Shown here in pieces: positions 42,909 to 51,556 of a stretch of DNA of 64,000 nucleotides. Made by a program: the position numbers and the translations under genes. The stretch lies in assembly GCA_020072645.1 (NCBI GenBank), contig JAIQGK010000011.1, positions 62,001-126,000 on the forward strand, written 5' to 3'. The notes beneath the pieces are model-generated. The model was not told the DNA's origin, did no database searches, and saw only the letters and a program-made list of their open reading frames with translations. The number at the start of each line of letters is the position of its first letter. The stretch's first letter is position 1. Origin of the DNA: Terriglobia bacterium (GTDB lineage Bacteria; Acidobacteriota; Terriglobia; Terriglobales; Acidobacteriaceae).

Positions 42909-44987
42909 ATGCCCGCTGCGCGCAAGCAATTGATTCTGCTGGGCCTCATTGTGCTGATCTCCACCGCTGTGCTGTTTGCCGGCGACAAGAAATCCAAAGC
43001 AAAACATGCTGATTCCGTCGCTGCGGCGCCTATGGAAGACGACAAGCGCATCGTCCACGCGCTCAACCGTTTTACCTTTGGCGTGCGTCCCGCCGATGTT
43101 GAACGCGTGCGGGCTGAAGGGCTGGAAAAATGGTTTGACGAACAGCTGCATCCGGAAAAAATTGATGATGCCGCGCTGGAATCGCGGCTGGAGCCTTTCC
43201 GTACGCTGAAGATGAGCACCAAGGAGATGGTGGAAAATTTCCCTCCGCCACCGGTGCTGAAAGCGATTGAGAACGGGCGCATGTCCATGCCGCGCGATCC
43301 CGCAAAGAAAGCGGTTTATGAGTCGCGCATGGCAGCCTATCAGCAGCGCCAGCAGAATAAACAAGACAAAGTCGCCATGGGCAATGCCGCTGTGGGCGAT
43401 CCTGAAATGTCCGCGGCGAAAGCACAACCGGCCATAGTTACACAAAGCGTTGGCGATCAAAAAGACGCATCACAGGATATGTCCGCTGGCAATGAGCCTT
43501 TGCCCACCGCAGATCAGCGCAAGCGTGAAGACGCGATGTATGCCGACCTGGATACAGATCGTCTATTAAAGTTGCCGCCTGACGACCGTTATAAAGCCAT
43601 CCTGAAAATGCCAGTCGAAGAACGCCTGGATCTGGCCAAGACTTACAAAGGCCCGCGCGCCATGCAGCTAGTGGATGACATGAAGCCAGAGCAGCGCGAG
43701 ACCGTGGAAGCGATGATCCAGCCACAGGCAGTGCTGGGCGAACTAGCTGAAGCTAAGCTGCTGCGTGCCATCTACAGCAACCGCCAGCTTGACGAGGTGA
43801 TGACGGATTTCTGGTTCAACCACTTCAACGTCTTCATCGGTAAAGGGCCGGACCGCTACATGGTGAGCGCTTATGAGCGTGACGTGATCCGTCCGCACGC
43901 GCTGGGTAAATTCAAAGATATTCTGGCCGCGACAGCAAAGAGTCCCGCCATGCTTTTTTATCTGGACAACTGGCAGAGCGTGGGACCGAATTCTGAGCTC
44001 GCGCTATATGGCCCCGGACGTTTCCGGGGACCTCGCGGGCGTTTTGCGCGGCCAAGGCCGCAAGCGAAGAACCGTCCAAGCGGACTGAACGAAAATTACG
44101 CGCGTGAAATCATGGAACTGCACACGCTTGGCGTGGATGGCGGCTATACGCAAAAAGACGTTACGGAACTGGCCAAGGTGCTTACAGGGTGGACCATTGA
44201 GCGGCCGCAGTTGGGCGGCGAATTTAAATTTAATGAGCGTGCGCATGAGCCCGGGCCTAAATATGTCCTGGGACGCAAGATCGGCGAGAGCGGTGAAAAA
44301 GAAGGCGAGGAGATGCTGGACGTGCTGGCACATCATCCTTCGACGGCCAAATTTATTTCGCGCAAGCTGGCGATGCGGTTTGTTTCCGACAATCCGCCGC
44401 AAGCCCTGGTGGACCGCATGGCGGAAACGTTTTTGAAGAAGGATGGGGACATACGCGAAGTGTTGCGCACCATGTTCCACTCGCCTGAATTCTGGGCCGC
44501 CGATGCCTACCGCGCCAAGATGAAAACGCCGTTTGAGTTTGTGGCCTCCGCGGCGCGCGCCTCCGGCGCGGACATCCAGAATGCGCTCCCACTTGTTGCC
44601 ATCCTCAATCGCATGGGCATGCCGCTCTATGCGATGCAGCCGCCCACGGGTTATTCCATGAAGGCGGAAACGTGGGTCAACTCGTCAGCGCTGTTGAACC
44701 GCATGAACTTTGCGCTGCAACTTGCCTCAGGCAGGCTGCCGGGAACATCGCTCGATCCGCAAGCCCTGATCCCCGGCCCTGCACCGGCTGATCCACAATC
44801 GGCGCTCGCATTACTGGAGCAATCAATACTTGCGGGTGATGTTTCGTCGCAGACCCATGCAGTGATACAGAAACAGTTGGGCGATCCGCAGATTTCCCAG
44901 CGCAAACTGGACGACGCGGATAAGAGATCAAACTATGGCGCGATTGCCGGGCTGATTATGGGCTCGCCAGAATTTCAGAGAAGGTAA
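42909..44987 (+). CDS. DUF1800 domain-containing exported protein
   Basis: 692 residues. A signal peptide or anchor (about 8-24, LIVLISTAVLFAG in part) precedes DUF1800, marked by HALNRFTFGVRP (about 50-61), FWFNHFNVF, ENYAREIMELHTLGVDGGYTQ (about 397-417) and RKLAMRFVSDNPP. The usual length is 450-550; this one has a K/Q-rich insertion at about 130-200. DUF1800 and DUF1501 genes are commonly paired in Acidobacteriota, Planctomycetota and Bacteroidota; the biochemical function is unknown. The DUF1501 gene follows 170 bases downstream. Confidence 0.93.
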   Translation: MPAARKQLILLGLIVLISTAVLFAGDKKSKAKHADSVAAAPMEDDKRIVHALNRFTFGVRPADVERVRAEGLEKWFDEQLHPEKIDDAALESRLEPFRTLKMSTKEMVENFPPPPVLKAIENGRMSMPRDPAKKAVYESRMAAYQQRQQNKQDKVAMGNAAVGDPEMSAAKAQPAIVTQSVGDQKDASQDMSAGNEPLPTADQRKREDAMYADLDTDRLLKLPPDDRYKAILKMPVEERLDLAKTYKGPRAMQLVDDMKPEQRETVEAMIQPQAVLGELAEAKLLRAIYSNRQLDEVMTDFWFNHFNVFIGKGPDRYMVSAYERDVIRPHALGKFKDILAATAKSPAMLFYLDNWQSVGPNSELALYGPGRFRGPRGRFARPRPQAKNRPSGLNENYAREIMELHTLGVDGGYTQKDVTELAKVLTGWTIERPQLGGEFKFNERAHEPGPKYVLGRKIGESGEKEGEEMLDVLAHHPSTAKFISRKLAMRFVSDNPPQALVDRMAETFLKKDGDIREVLRTMFHSPEFWAADAYRAKMKTPFEFVASAARASGADIQNALPLVAILNRMGMPLYAMQPPTGYSMKAETWVNSSALLNRMNFALQLASGRLPGTSLDPQALIPGPAPADPQSALALLEQSILAGDVSSQTHAVIQKQLGDPQISQRKLDDADKRSNYGAIAGLIMGSPEFQRR

Positions 44988-44999
44988 GCAGTTAGCCAT

Positions 45000-45145
45000 T
45001 AGCAATAGCCGTTAGCTTTTGTTTTTTCGATAGGTGCAGGATTGGCTAAAGGCAAGCAGGAGCAAGCACGATTAGCTGAAGGCAAGCAGAACAGAACTGG
45101 CTAAAGTCTAAGGGCCAAAGGCTGATATCCCAAAGCCGAAAGCTG
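45000..45145 (+). repeat. Word-like spacer repeats (GGCTAAAGGCAAGCAG type)
   Basis: TGGCTAAAGGCAAGCAG, TTAGCTGAAGGCAAGCAG and CTGGCTAAAGTCTAAG follow one another in the 170-base gap between the DUF1800 and DUF1501 genes. Similar GCTAAAGGCCAAAAGCCAA text lies upstream of ftsA at 6402-6420. Confidence 0.6.
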
Positions 45146-45157
45146 AGGAGCAACGTC

Positions 45158-46402
45158 ATGTCGATCACTCGTAGAGTTTTTTTGAAGAACGGCGCGCTGG
45201 CCATTGTGGGCACCAGCGTTGTGCCCGGTTTCCTTACGCGCGCAGTGTATGCCGCGGAAACCGCTGCTCCGGGCGCAAAGCGCCTGATCGTGCTCTTTCA
45301 GCGCGGCGCGGCTGACGGCTTGAACATCGTGGTGCCTTATGGCGAACAGGCGTATTACAACATGCGCCCGAGCATCGCTATTCCTCGGCAAAGCGTGCTC
45401 GACCTCGACGGCTTCTTCGGTTTGCATCCGTCGATGTCCGCATTCAAGCCGCTGTGGGACCAAAAGCATCTCGCCATCGTGCATGCGGCGGGCTCGCCGG
45501 ACAACACACGCTCGCATTTTGATGCGCAGGATTACATGGAATCAGGCACTCCCGGGGTAAAGTCCACTGAAGACGGCTGGCTGAATCGGGCGATTGCAGG
45601 CGTGAAGGAGGCTGATGCATCTCCTTTCCGTGCCGTGGCCATGGGCGGCGCGCTTCCGCGCACGCTCAGCGGCTCGGTCCCGGCAGTCGCCATGGATAAC
45701 ATTCGCGCATTTGCCGTGGGCGGACGTGGGCCGAAAGCCAGCGTGGCCAGCAATACTTTTGAAGCCATGTATGAGCAGTCCGTCGATTCAGTGTTGCATG
45801 GCACGGGCAACGAGACATTTGAAGCGGTAAAGATGCTGCGCTCTGCCGATCCGGAAAAATATTCGCCCGCCGCCGGCGCAAACTATCCCAACGGCCGCTT
45901 TGGTGACAGCCTTCGCCAGGTAGCGCAACTGGTCAAAGCGAATCTGGGCGTTGAGGTGGCATTCGCCGACATCGGAGGATGGGACCACCATGTAAATGAA
46001 GGCAACGTGCAAGGACAGATCGCCAATCTTACGCGCGAATTTTCGCAGTCGATTGCCGCGCTGTGGACCGACTTGGGAGACCTTGCGGAAGGCACAGTAA
46101 TCGTCACGATGTCAGAGTTCGGACGCACGGCGCGTGAAAATGGAAATCGCGGCACCGACCACGGTCACGCCAATGTGATGTTTGTTCTTGGCGGCCCGGT
46201 AAAAGGCGGCAGGATCTATGGCCGCTGGCCCGGCCTGCAGCAAGAACAACTTTATGAAGAGCGCGATTTGGCCGTAACGACAGACTTCCGGCAGATTCTC
46301 AGTGAAGCCGTGGCTAACCATCTTGGCAATAAGAATCTAACCAAAGTATTTCCGGGCTTCGATAAGAGCACGCCGAAAGATTTCCTGAAGTATCTGGGAT
46401 AG
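45158..46402 (+). CDS. DUF1501 protein exported by the Tat pathway
   Basis: 414 residues. N-terminal TRRVFLKNGALAIVGTSVVP with the twin-arginine motif indicates folded export. The DUF1501 core shows LIVLFQRGAADGLNIVVP, HFDAQDYMESG and TMSEFGRTARENGNRGTDHG, the sulfatase-like metal-binding region. It may act with the DUF1800 protein on an extracellular substrate. GAGG precedes ATG 45158. Confidence 0.93.
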   Translation: MSITRRVFLKNGALAIVGTSVVPGFLTRAVYAAETAAPGAKRLIVLFQRGAADGLNIVVPYGEQAYYNMRPSIAIPRQSVLDLDGFFGLHPSMSAFKPLWDQKHLAIVHAAGSPDNTRSHFDAQDYMESGTPGVKSTEDGWLNRAIAGVKEADASPFRAVAMGGALPRTLSGSVPAVAMDNIRAFAVGGRGPKASVASNTFEAMYEQSVDSVLHGTGNETFEAVKMLRSADPEKYSPAAGANYPNGRFGDSLRQVAQLVKANLGVEVAFADIGGWDHHVNEGNVQGQIANLTREFSQSIAALWTDLGDLAEGTVIVTMSEFGRTARENGNRGTDHGHANVMFVLGGPVKGGRIYGRWPGLQQEQLYEERDLAVTTDFRQILSEAVANHLGNKNLTKVFPGFDKSTPKDFLKYLG

Positions 46403-46782
46403 TCTTTTCCTTATCAGCGGAGCGGCGTGAAGCTGGCAATGCGAACGAGCAAGTTCAGCCGGCCTTGATCCGACGGCCTGTCTCCTCAAAGTCTGGCCGC
46501 GGACCTTTCCAGCAAAGTCCTCGACCGACTCAAACACCGGGCGATCGACAGCTGGGCGACTTCTAGCTTAAGTCTCGTAACTTCTGTAGTTTGCGCCGCT
46601 ACAAACACTATTTCTACCTAAAGTACATGGCCCAACTTTGCATTTGCAGTGTCCTTGCGGCAATTGACGCTCCTTTGAGGTCAAAGTAACTTCTAGATAT
46701 CTCCCCACAGGCTTTAACAGCTTTCTCTTTACAAAATGTAGTTAAACCATTTCGGCTCGACGAATCGCAAGGAGAGAACCTG
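46403..46782 (+). other. Non-coding spacer before the pilin operon
   Basis: 380 bases without a supported gene or clear repeat. The last 20 bases hold AAGGAGAG, the ribosome site of the first pilin gene. Confidence 0.45.
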
Positions 46783-47379
46783 GTGCGTATCAGCAAATCT
46801 CAGGGCGGCTTTAGCTTGACCGAACTTCTGGTCACAGTGGCAATTCTTATGGCTGGCGGGGCCGTGGCGGTCATGAACGTTGCGGGCGCGGTGCGGGGTT
46901 CGCACGTGGAAACCGCTTACCAGAACACGTTGGACCAGCTGCGCTTTGCGCGTCAGGTTGCCATTGACAAGCGGACTGTTTGCCGTGTGGATTTTACAGC
47001 TCCCGGCACAATATCGGTCACGCAAGCATTTGCCGATGGTACTCCGGTGCAGACGGAAACCATCACCTTGCCGCCGGATGTCCAGTACACAATTGTGGCG
47101 GGAATGCCAACTCCGCCCACGCCTACACCGGACAATCTTGGCAACGGGAATGTCGCAATCGATTTTGACCGGGCCGCTGGTGGAAGCGGCACCACAATTT
47201 TTTTCCAGCCTGATGGCTCCGCATTAGACGCAGCCGGCCGGACGAATGACGGCGTAATCTATGTCGCTCGGCCTAATGAATTGACGGGGGCACGCGCGAT
47301 CACGCTCCTGGGCACCACCGGCCGTATTCGTGGCTGGAGACTGGGACCGAAGCCGGGTGGAGGTGTGATATGGGAGTAA
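46783..47379 (+). CDS. Type IV pilin-like protein, GspH/FimT type
   Basis: 198 residues from GTG 46783, preceded by AAGGAG. The prepilin signature GGFSLTELLVTVAIL (9-23) places the cleavage site after Gly9, with Glu5 of the mature protein present. The C-terminal half is a beta domain (CRVDFTAPGTISVTQ). It is a minor pilin or pseudopilin processed by a prepilin peptidase and assembled at the pilus tip. It is the first of four overlapping or closely spaced pilin-like genes. Confidence 0.88.
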   Translation: MRISKSQGGFSLTELLVTVAILMAGGAVAVMNVAGAVRGSHVETAYQNTLDQLRFARQVAIDKRTVCRVDFTAPGTISVTQAFADGTPVQTETITLPPDVQYTIVAGMPTPPTPTPDNLGNGNVAIDFDRAAGGSGTTIFFQPDGSALDAAGRTNDGVIYVARPNELTGARAITLLGTTGRIRGWRLGPKPGGGVIWE

Positions 47380-47945
47380 GCCGCAAGGCCCGTCAAGAGC
47401 GGGGCTTCACCCTGATGGAAGCAATGGTTGCCGCCATTGTGCTGGCCACGGGACTTCTCAGCGTGCTCTCTCTGTTCGCGTATTCGTTGAGCAATCTGCA
47501 GATGTCACAAGAAGATTTGGTTGCCCGGGCGAAGGCCAAAGAAGGACTAGAAAGCGTTTTCAGCGCGCGCGATTCGGCGCAGATTGACTTCAGCCAGATC
47601 AACAACAAGGCCAATGGCGGCATATTCCTGGATGATTTTGCGCCGATCTACGATCCGCCGGGAGCCGACGGGATCGCCAACACGGACGATGACAGCAACA
47701 GCGCCGGCTCGCAGATCGACGCGATCATGCTTCCTGGCCCGGACGGCATCCTGGGGACGGTGGATGATATTCGCCAGCCGTTGAACAACTTCCAGCGCCG
47801 CATCATCTTGTCCCCGGTCTTTCTCACTGGAACGACTACGGTGAACAACAACTTGCGGCTGATCACCGTCACGGTGAAGTACACGGTCCCGCAGTACGGG
47901 ACAAGGCAATACCAGATCAGCGCTTATATCTCCAAGTACCGTTAG
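47370..47945 (+). CDS. Minor pilin, PilV-like
   Basis: 191 residues. Prepilin motif RGFTLMEAMVAAIVLATGLL (11-30) with Glu5 present. The start overlaps the previous stop by 10 bases. It belongs to the FimU/PilV/PilW/PilX minor pilin set. The C-terminal beta region contains NTDDDSNSAGSQIDAIMLPG, a possible Ca-loop-like Asp-rich segment. Confidence 0.85.
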   Translation: MGVSRKARQERGFTLMEAMVAAIVLATGLLSVLSLFAYSLSNLQMSQEDLVARAKAKEGLESVFSARDSAQIDFSQINNKANGGIFLDDFAPIYDPPGADGIANTDDDSNSAGSQIDAIMLPGPDGILGTVDDIRQPLNNFQRRIILSPVFLTGTTTVNNNLRLITVTVKYTVPQYGTRQYQISAYISKYR

Positions 47946-47955
47946 GAAGCAGATC

Positions 47956-49005
47956 ATGAGCAAAATAAAAAAAGGCCAACAAGGTTTGTCGCTGATGGAA
48001 GCGCTCGTGGCGATGCTGGTGGCAAGCATCGTTCTCGCCGCTGGAAGCAGCTTGGTTATCAAGGCGCTTCAGATCACAGATCTGGTCACGGTGCGCTCTG
48101 AAATGCAGCAGGATGGCCGCGCGGCAATCAACAGCATCCTTAAAGATCTCAGCCTATCGGGAACCGGAATGCCCGTCGGCGGTGTTCAGCTGCCCACCGG
48201 CGCCAACTCCACGAAATCACTGTTGGCTTGTGCGGGAGGAGTTTGCTTCCTCAGGAATCACTTCTTCCCAGGGAACCACATGTATCCCGTGCTGCCCGAC
48301 CCAAATGACGGCAACGTTCAGCAAGGCACGCCGGATGCCCTCACAACTGTTTATCTTGACCGGACTTTAAACCTGGGTACGGCTTCCAACATCACGCCCG
48401 CAGGATCGCAGATTGATCTCGCGAACGTTGCCGGCGTCAATATCGGCGATCTGATTATTCTCAGCAATGTGCATGGCAGCGCCATCGGCATGGTGACCAA
48501 TGTGCTCGCCAACAGCAACACTCTGGTGTTCGGCAATTCTGATCCGCTCAACATCAATCAGCCCAACGCAGCCAATGGAAATATTGCCGCGCTGCAGGAC
48601 CCGGGTCCGGGGAACAAATATCCGCCAACAACAGCTGCCCGAATTCTTGTGATCAGCTATTACCTGCAACAAAATGCCGGCCCGGATGGCACCTTTGGCA
48701 ATGACGATGACAACTGGCAACTCATGCGACAGGTCAACGGCCAGCAGCCGGTCCCAGTCATGGATGGCGTAGAAAATCTGCAGGTCACGTATGACGTGTA
48801 TGACGATACGGCAAACAACTCGTCGAGCACATTGATCACTAACAGCAAGACCGCAAATGGCACGCCGGGTCTCGTTCGAAAAGTAAATGTCGTGCTGAAT
48901 CTGCGTTCAACGCGCAAGGTGGGACCAACGAAATCCTTGAGTCATCTTACTTTGGCCGCAGCCGTAAGTCCGCGGAACTTGAGTTTTCGCGACCGGTACA
49001 AGTGA
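47956..49005 (+). CDS. Minor pilin, PilW-like
   Basis: 349 residues. Prepilin motif QGLSLMEALVAMLVASIVLA (9-28) with Glu5 present. The C-terminal domain ends in a beta-rich region with DNWQLMRQVNGQQPVPVMDG, typical of PilW-like proteins, including the DGVENLQVTYDVYDD hint. The gene starts ten bases after the PilV-like stop. It probably works in pilus initiation. Confidence 0.85.
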   Translation: MSKIKKGQQGLSLMEALVAMLVASIVLAAGSSLVIKALQITDLVTVRSEMQQDGRAAINSILKDLSLSGTGMPVGGVQLPTGANSTKSLLACAGGVCFLRNHFFPGNHMYPVLPDPNDGNVQQGTPDALTTVYLDRTLNLGTASNITPAGSQIDLANVAGVNIGDLIILSNVHGSAIGMVTNVLANSNTLVFGNSDPLNINQPNAANGNIAALQDPGPGNKYPPTTAARILVISYYLQQNAGPDGTFGNDDDNWQLMRQVNGQQPVPVMDGVENLQVTYDVYDDTANNSSSTLITNSKTANGTPGLVRKVNVVLNLRSTRKVGPTKSLSHLTLAAAVSPRNLSFRDRYK

Positions 49006-49030
49006 GTTCGTTTACAAGTCAGGAGCAGGT

Positions 49031-51541
49031 ATGGTGATGTCTGGAAAAACTCGTGAAAAGGGCTTTGCTTTAATCGGCGTGCTGCTGTTTCTCGTCCTGC
49101 TTTCAGCCATGGCGATAACCCTGTCATACACCGTGCGGACGGAAAAGCGCATTGGCGGCTCTGACCAGGAAGGTAACCTGGCATATTACGATGCGGAAGC
49201 CGGCATGGAAAAAATGACGGCTGATCTGGGAGCGCTCTACGAGAAAACCAAATCACCGTCAGCCGCCACCATCGCTGGTCTAGGCAATGATAAGCCAGTC
49301 CTCCCCGACGTTGGGTACAAGTACGTTTTCAACGTGGTGGCGAATGCTGACGGCAGCCCGCAAAGCCACGTTCAGACCATCAGCGCAGGCGACTTTGCCG
49401 GCCTTTCCGCGCAGATCATACCCATCAACCTGGATGTGACTGCAACGCGCGTTTCCGGCGCCCAGGCGCACATGACGCGCGACGTTGAAGTGGCGCAGAT
49501 TCCCGTATTTCAGTTTGGCGTTTTTTCAGATAGTGACCTGAGTTATTTTGCCGGACCGAATTTTGATTTCGGCGGACGTGTCCACACCAACGGCGACCTT
49601 TACCTGGCAGAGGGAAACGGTTCGACGCTTACTTTCCATGACAAGCTTACAGCCCATGGGGAAGTCATTCGTCAAACACTGGTAAACGGCCTGACGACGA
49701 GCGGAAACTATACCGGAACAGTCGACGTGCCGACCGCGCCCAACGGTTGCGGCACTCCCACAAATTCCTGTCGTCCGCTGGCCGTGACTGAGGGCAGCCT
49801 GGTTGGCGGCAAGGGCAGTTCTCCCACGTCGGGATGGGACACGTTTTCGCAGAGCACGTACTTCGGCAATCTGGTTCACCACGCCGCGCAATTGACTTTG
49901 CCGTTTGTGGCTGATGGCGCGCCCATTGAGATCATCCGTGAACCGTTGCCGGGTGAAGATCCAACCGGCAATCTGGGCTCCTCACGTTTGTACTCGCAGG
50001 CGCAAATCAGGGTACTGTTTGCTGATACAGCAGCAGACCTGCCCGGTGGAGCAGAGGCGGGCGATCTTTCACTGGATACACCCAATACGTGTTTTGCCGC
50101 TGGCTGCATTGGCGCGGCCAATGACACAGTAGACAATCACTGGAAGCGTCCTGCTGGAGCCACTGGCGATTGGTCCATTCTGGGCGGATGGGTTCGTGTG
50201 GAGTTTCGCAAGGCAGACGGCACCTACCAGAACGTTACCCAGGAATGGCTCGACCTCGGCTTTTCGCGCGGACTGCAGACCCCTGATTCCGAACATGGCC
50301 GGGCGAACACAGAGAACCCCAACGCCATCATGATTCTGCAACAGCGCAGAGAAAACCCTGGCAGTTCCAGGGGAACCTTGCTGACAACAGGGCCTACGAA
50401 ATACTGGTGGGCACCGTTGAATTTCTATGATACGCGTGAAGGTGAGCGCCGCGAAAATCCACTCACGGGAACCACGTGCTCTGTTGGCGGAATTATGACC
50501 TCCACTGAGATCGACGTGGGCAACCTCAAAAAATGGCTGGTCGGCACGATAGGAACGAACGGTAAGAGCGTGGAATCCGCGAGCCAGAACGGATACATCC
50601 TGTATTATTCGGACCATCGCGGCATGCTGGCTGATCCTGATCCCACGGCAACCATTACCGTCAAACATGGCGACTATGGCTATGAGGATTTCATTAATCC
50701 CAGCAGCGGCACGGGCGCTTCCAATAGCTCTCTTGATGCCGGCGAAGATGTAAACGGCGACGGCAAGCTGCAGACCTATGGCGCCGGGAACCTTGGCAAT
50801 GCTTTTGCGGTATCGAATGGCGATCCCACCGCGGCGCTGGATTGCTCCACCGTGGGCCGCATGAATCGTGTGAGCGGCGCGCGCCACGCCATTGTGATTG
50901 AAAACGGCACACTGGGGAACCTGCCCATTAACTTTCTCGCCAACGCCGGCGGGTTTACCGTCGCCAGTGAAGAACCTGCTTATATTCTGGGTAACTACAA
51001 CGCGAGCGATGCCGCCGGTTTCGGCGATCCGCATGCATCGTCAGCGGTCATCGCGGATACAGTGACTCTGCTTTCAAAGAACTGGAGCAATGAGCAGAGC
51101 ATGTTCAATCCGCGCACCGCGGCGGGAACCGCAAGTTGTCCAGCCACCGCTTCTTTGGCCAGTCCAGCCGGCAACGGAACGGGCAGGCAGGCCTGCACAA
51201 CGTCATATCGAGTGGCAATCGCCTCCGGAAAGAGTATTCCGTTCCCGCGTCCTTCCGGCGCCGGTAACGATTTTGGCACCGATGGCGGCGTCCACAACTT
51301 TCTGCGCTACCTGGAAGAATGGGGCGGCCAGACTTCAAACTATGAGGGTTCGCTCGTGAGCCTCTATTTCTCGCAATACGGTGTGGGCGCGTTTAAATGC
51401 TGCAACATGGTCTATAACCCGCCGGGCCGTAATTACTCTTTCGACCTTGACTTCACGGATCCCAGCAAGATGCCTCCGGGAACGCCGCGATTTATTGACG
51501 TGGTGAACGTTGACATGGTGCAGGACCTGAAGCCCCGGTAA
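49031..51541 (+). CDS. Large PilX-like protein, probable pilus-tip adhesin
   Basis: 836 residues from ATG 49031, with AGGAGCAGG upstream. The N-terminus KGFALIGVLLFLVLLSAMAI resembles PilX, including the weak prepilin site with Gly in place of Glu5. Beyond residue 40 it is far longer than PilX (about 180-200): large beta-rich, Gly/Asn-rich regions such as LSYFAGPNFDFGGRVHTNGD and SRLYSQAQIRVLFADTA. This places a large extracellular domain on a minor pilin, like a PilY1-type adhesin built into PilX (inference). No VWA or beta-propeller motif is obvious. Confidence 0.8.
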   Translation: MVMSGKTREKGFALIGVLLFLVLLSAMAITLSYTVRTEKRIGGSDQEGNLAYYDAEAGMEKMTADLGALYEKTKSPSAATIAGLGNDKPVLPDVGYKYVFNVVANADGSPQSHVQTISAGDFAGLSAQIIPINLDVTATRVSGAQAHMTRDVEVAQIPVFQFGVFSDSDLSYFAGPNFDFGGRVHTNGDLYLAEGNGSTLTFHDKLTAHGEVIRQTLVNGLTTSGNYTGTVDVPTAPNGCGTPTNSCRPLAVTEGSLVGGKGSSPTSGWDTFSQSTYFGNLVHHAAQLTLPFVADGAPIEIIREPLPGEDPTGNLGSSRLYSQAQIRVLFADTAADLPGGAEAGDLSLDTPNTCFAAGCIGAANDTVDNHWKRPAGATGDWSILGGWVRVEFRKADGTYQNVTQEWLDLGFSRGLQTPDSEHGRANTENPNAIMILQQRRENPGSSRGTLLTTGPTKYWWAPLNFYDTREGERRENPLTGTTCSVGGIMTSTEIDVGNLKKWLVGTIGTNGKSVESASQNGYILYYSDHRGMLADPDPTATITVKHGDYGYEDFINPSSGTGASNSSLDAGEDVNGDGKLQTYGAGNLGNAFAVSNGDPTAALDCSTVGRMNRVSGARHAIVIENGTLGNLPINFLANAGGFTVASEEPAYILGNYNASDAAGFGDPHASSAVIADTVTLLSKNWSNEQSMFNPRTAAGTASCPATASLASPAGNGTGRQACTTSYRVAIASGKSIPFPRPSGAGNDFGTDGGVHNFLRYLEEWGGQTSNYEGSLVSLYFSQYGVGAFKCCNMVYNPPGRNYSFDLDFTDPSKMPPGTPRFIDVVNVDMVQDLKPR

Positions 51542-51556
51542 AAGCTACTCGGGCGG

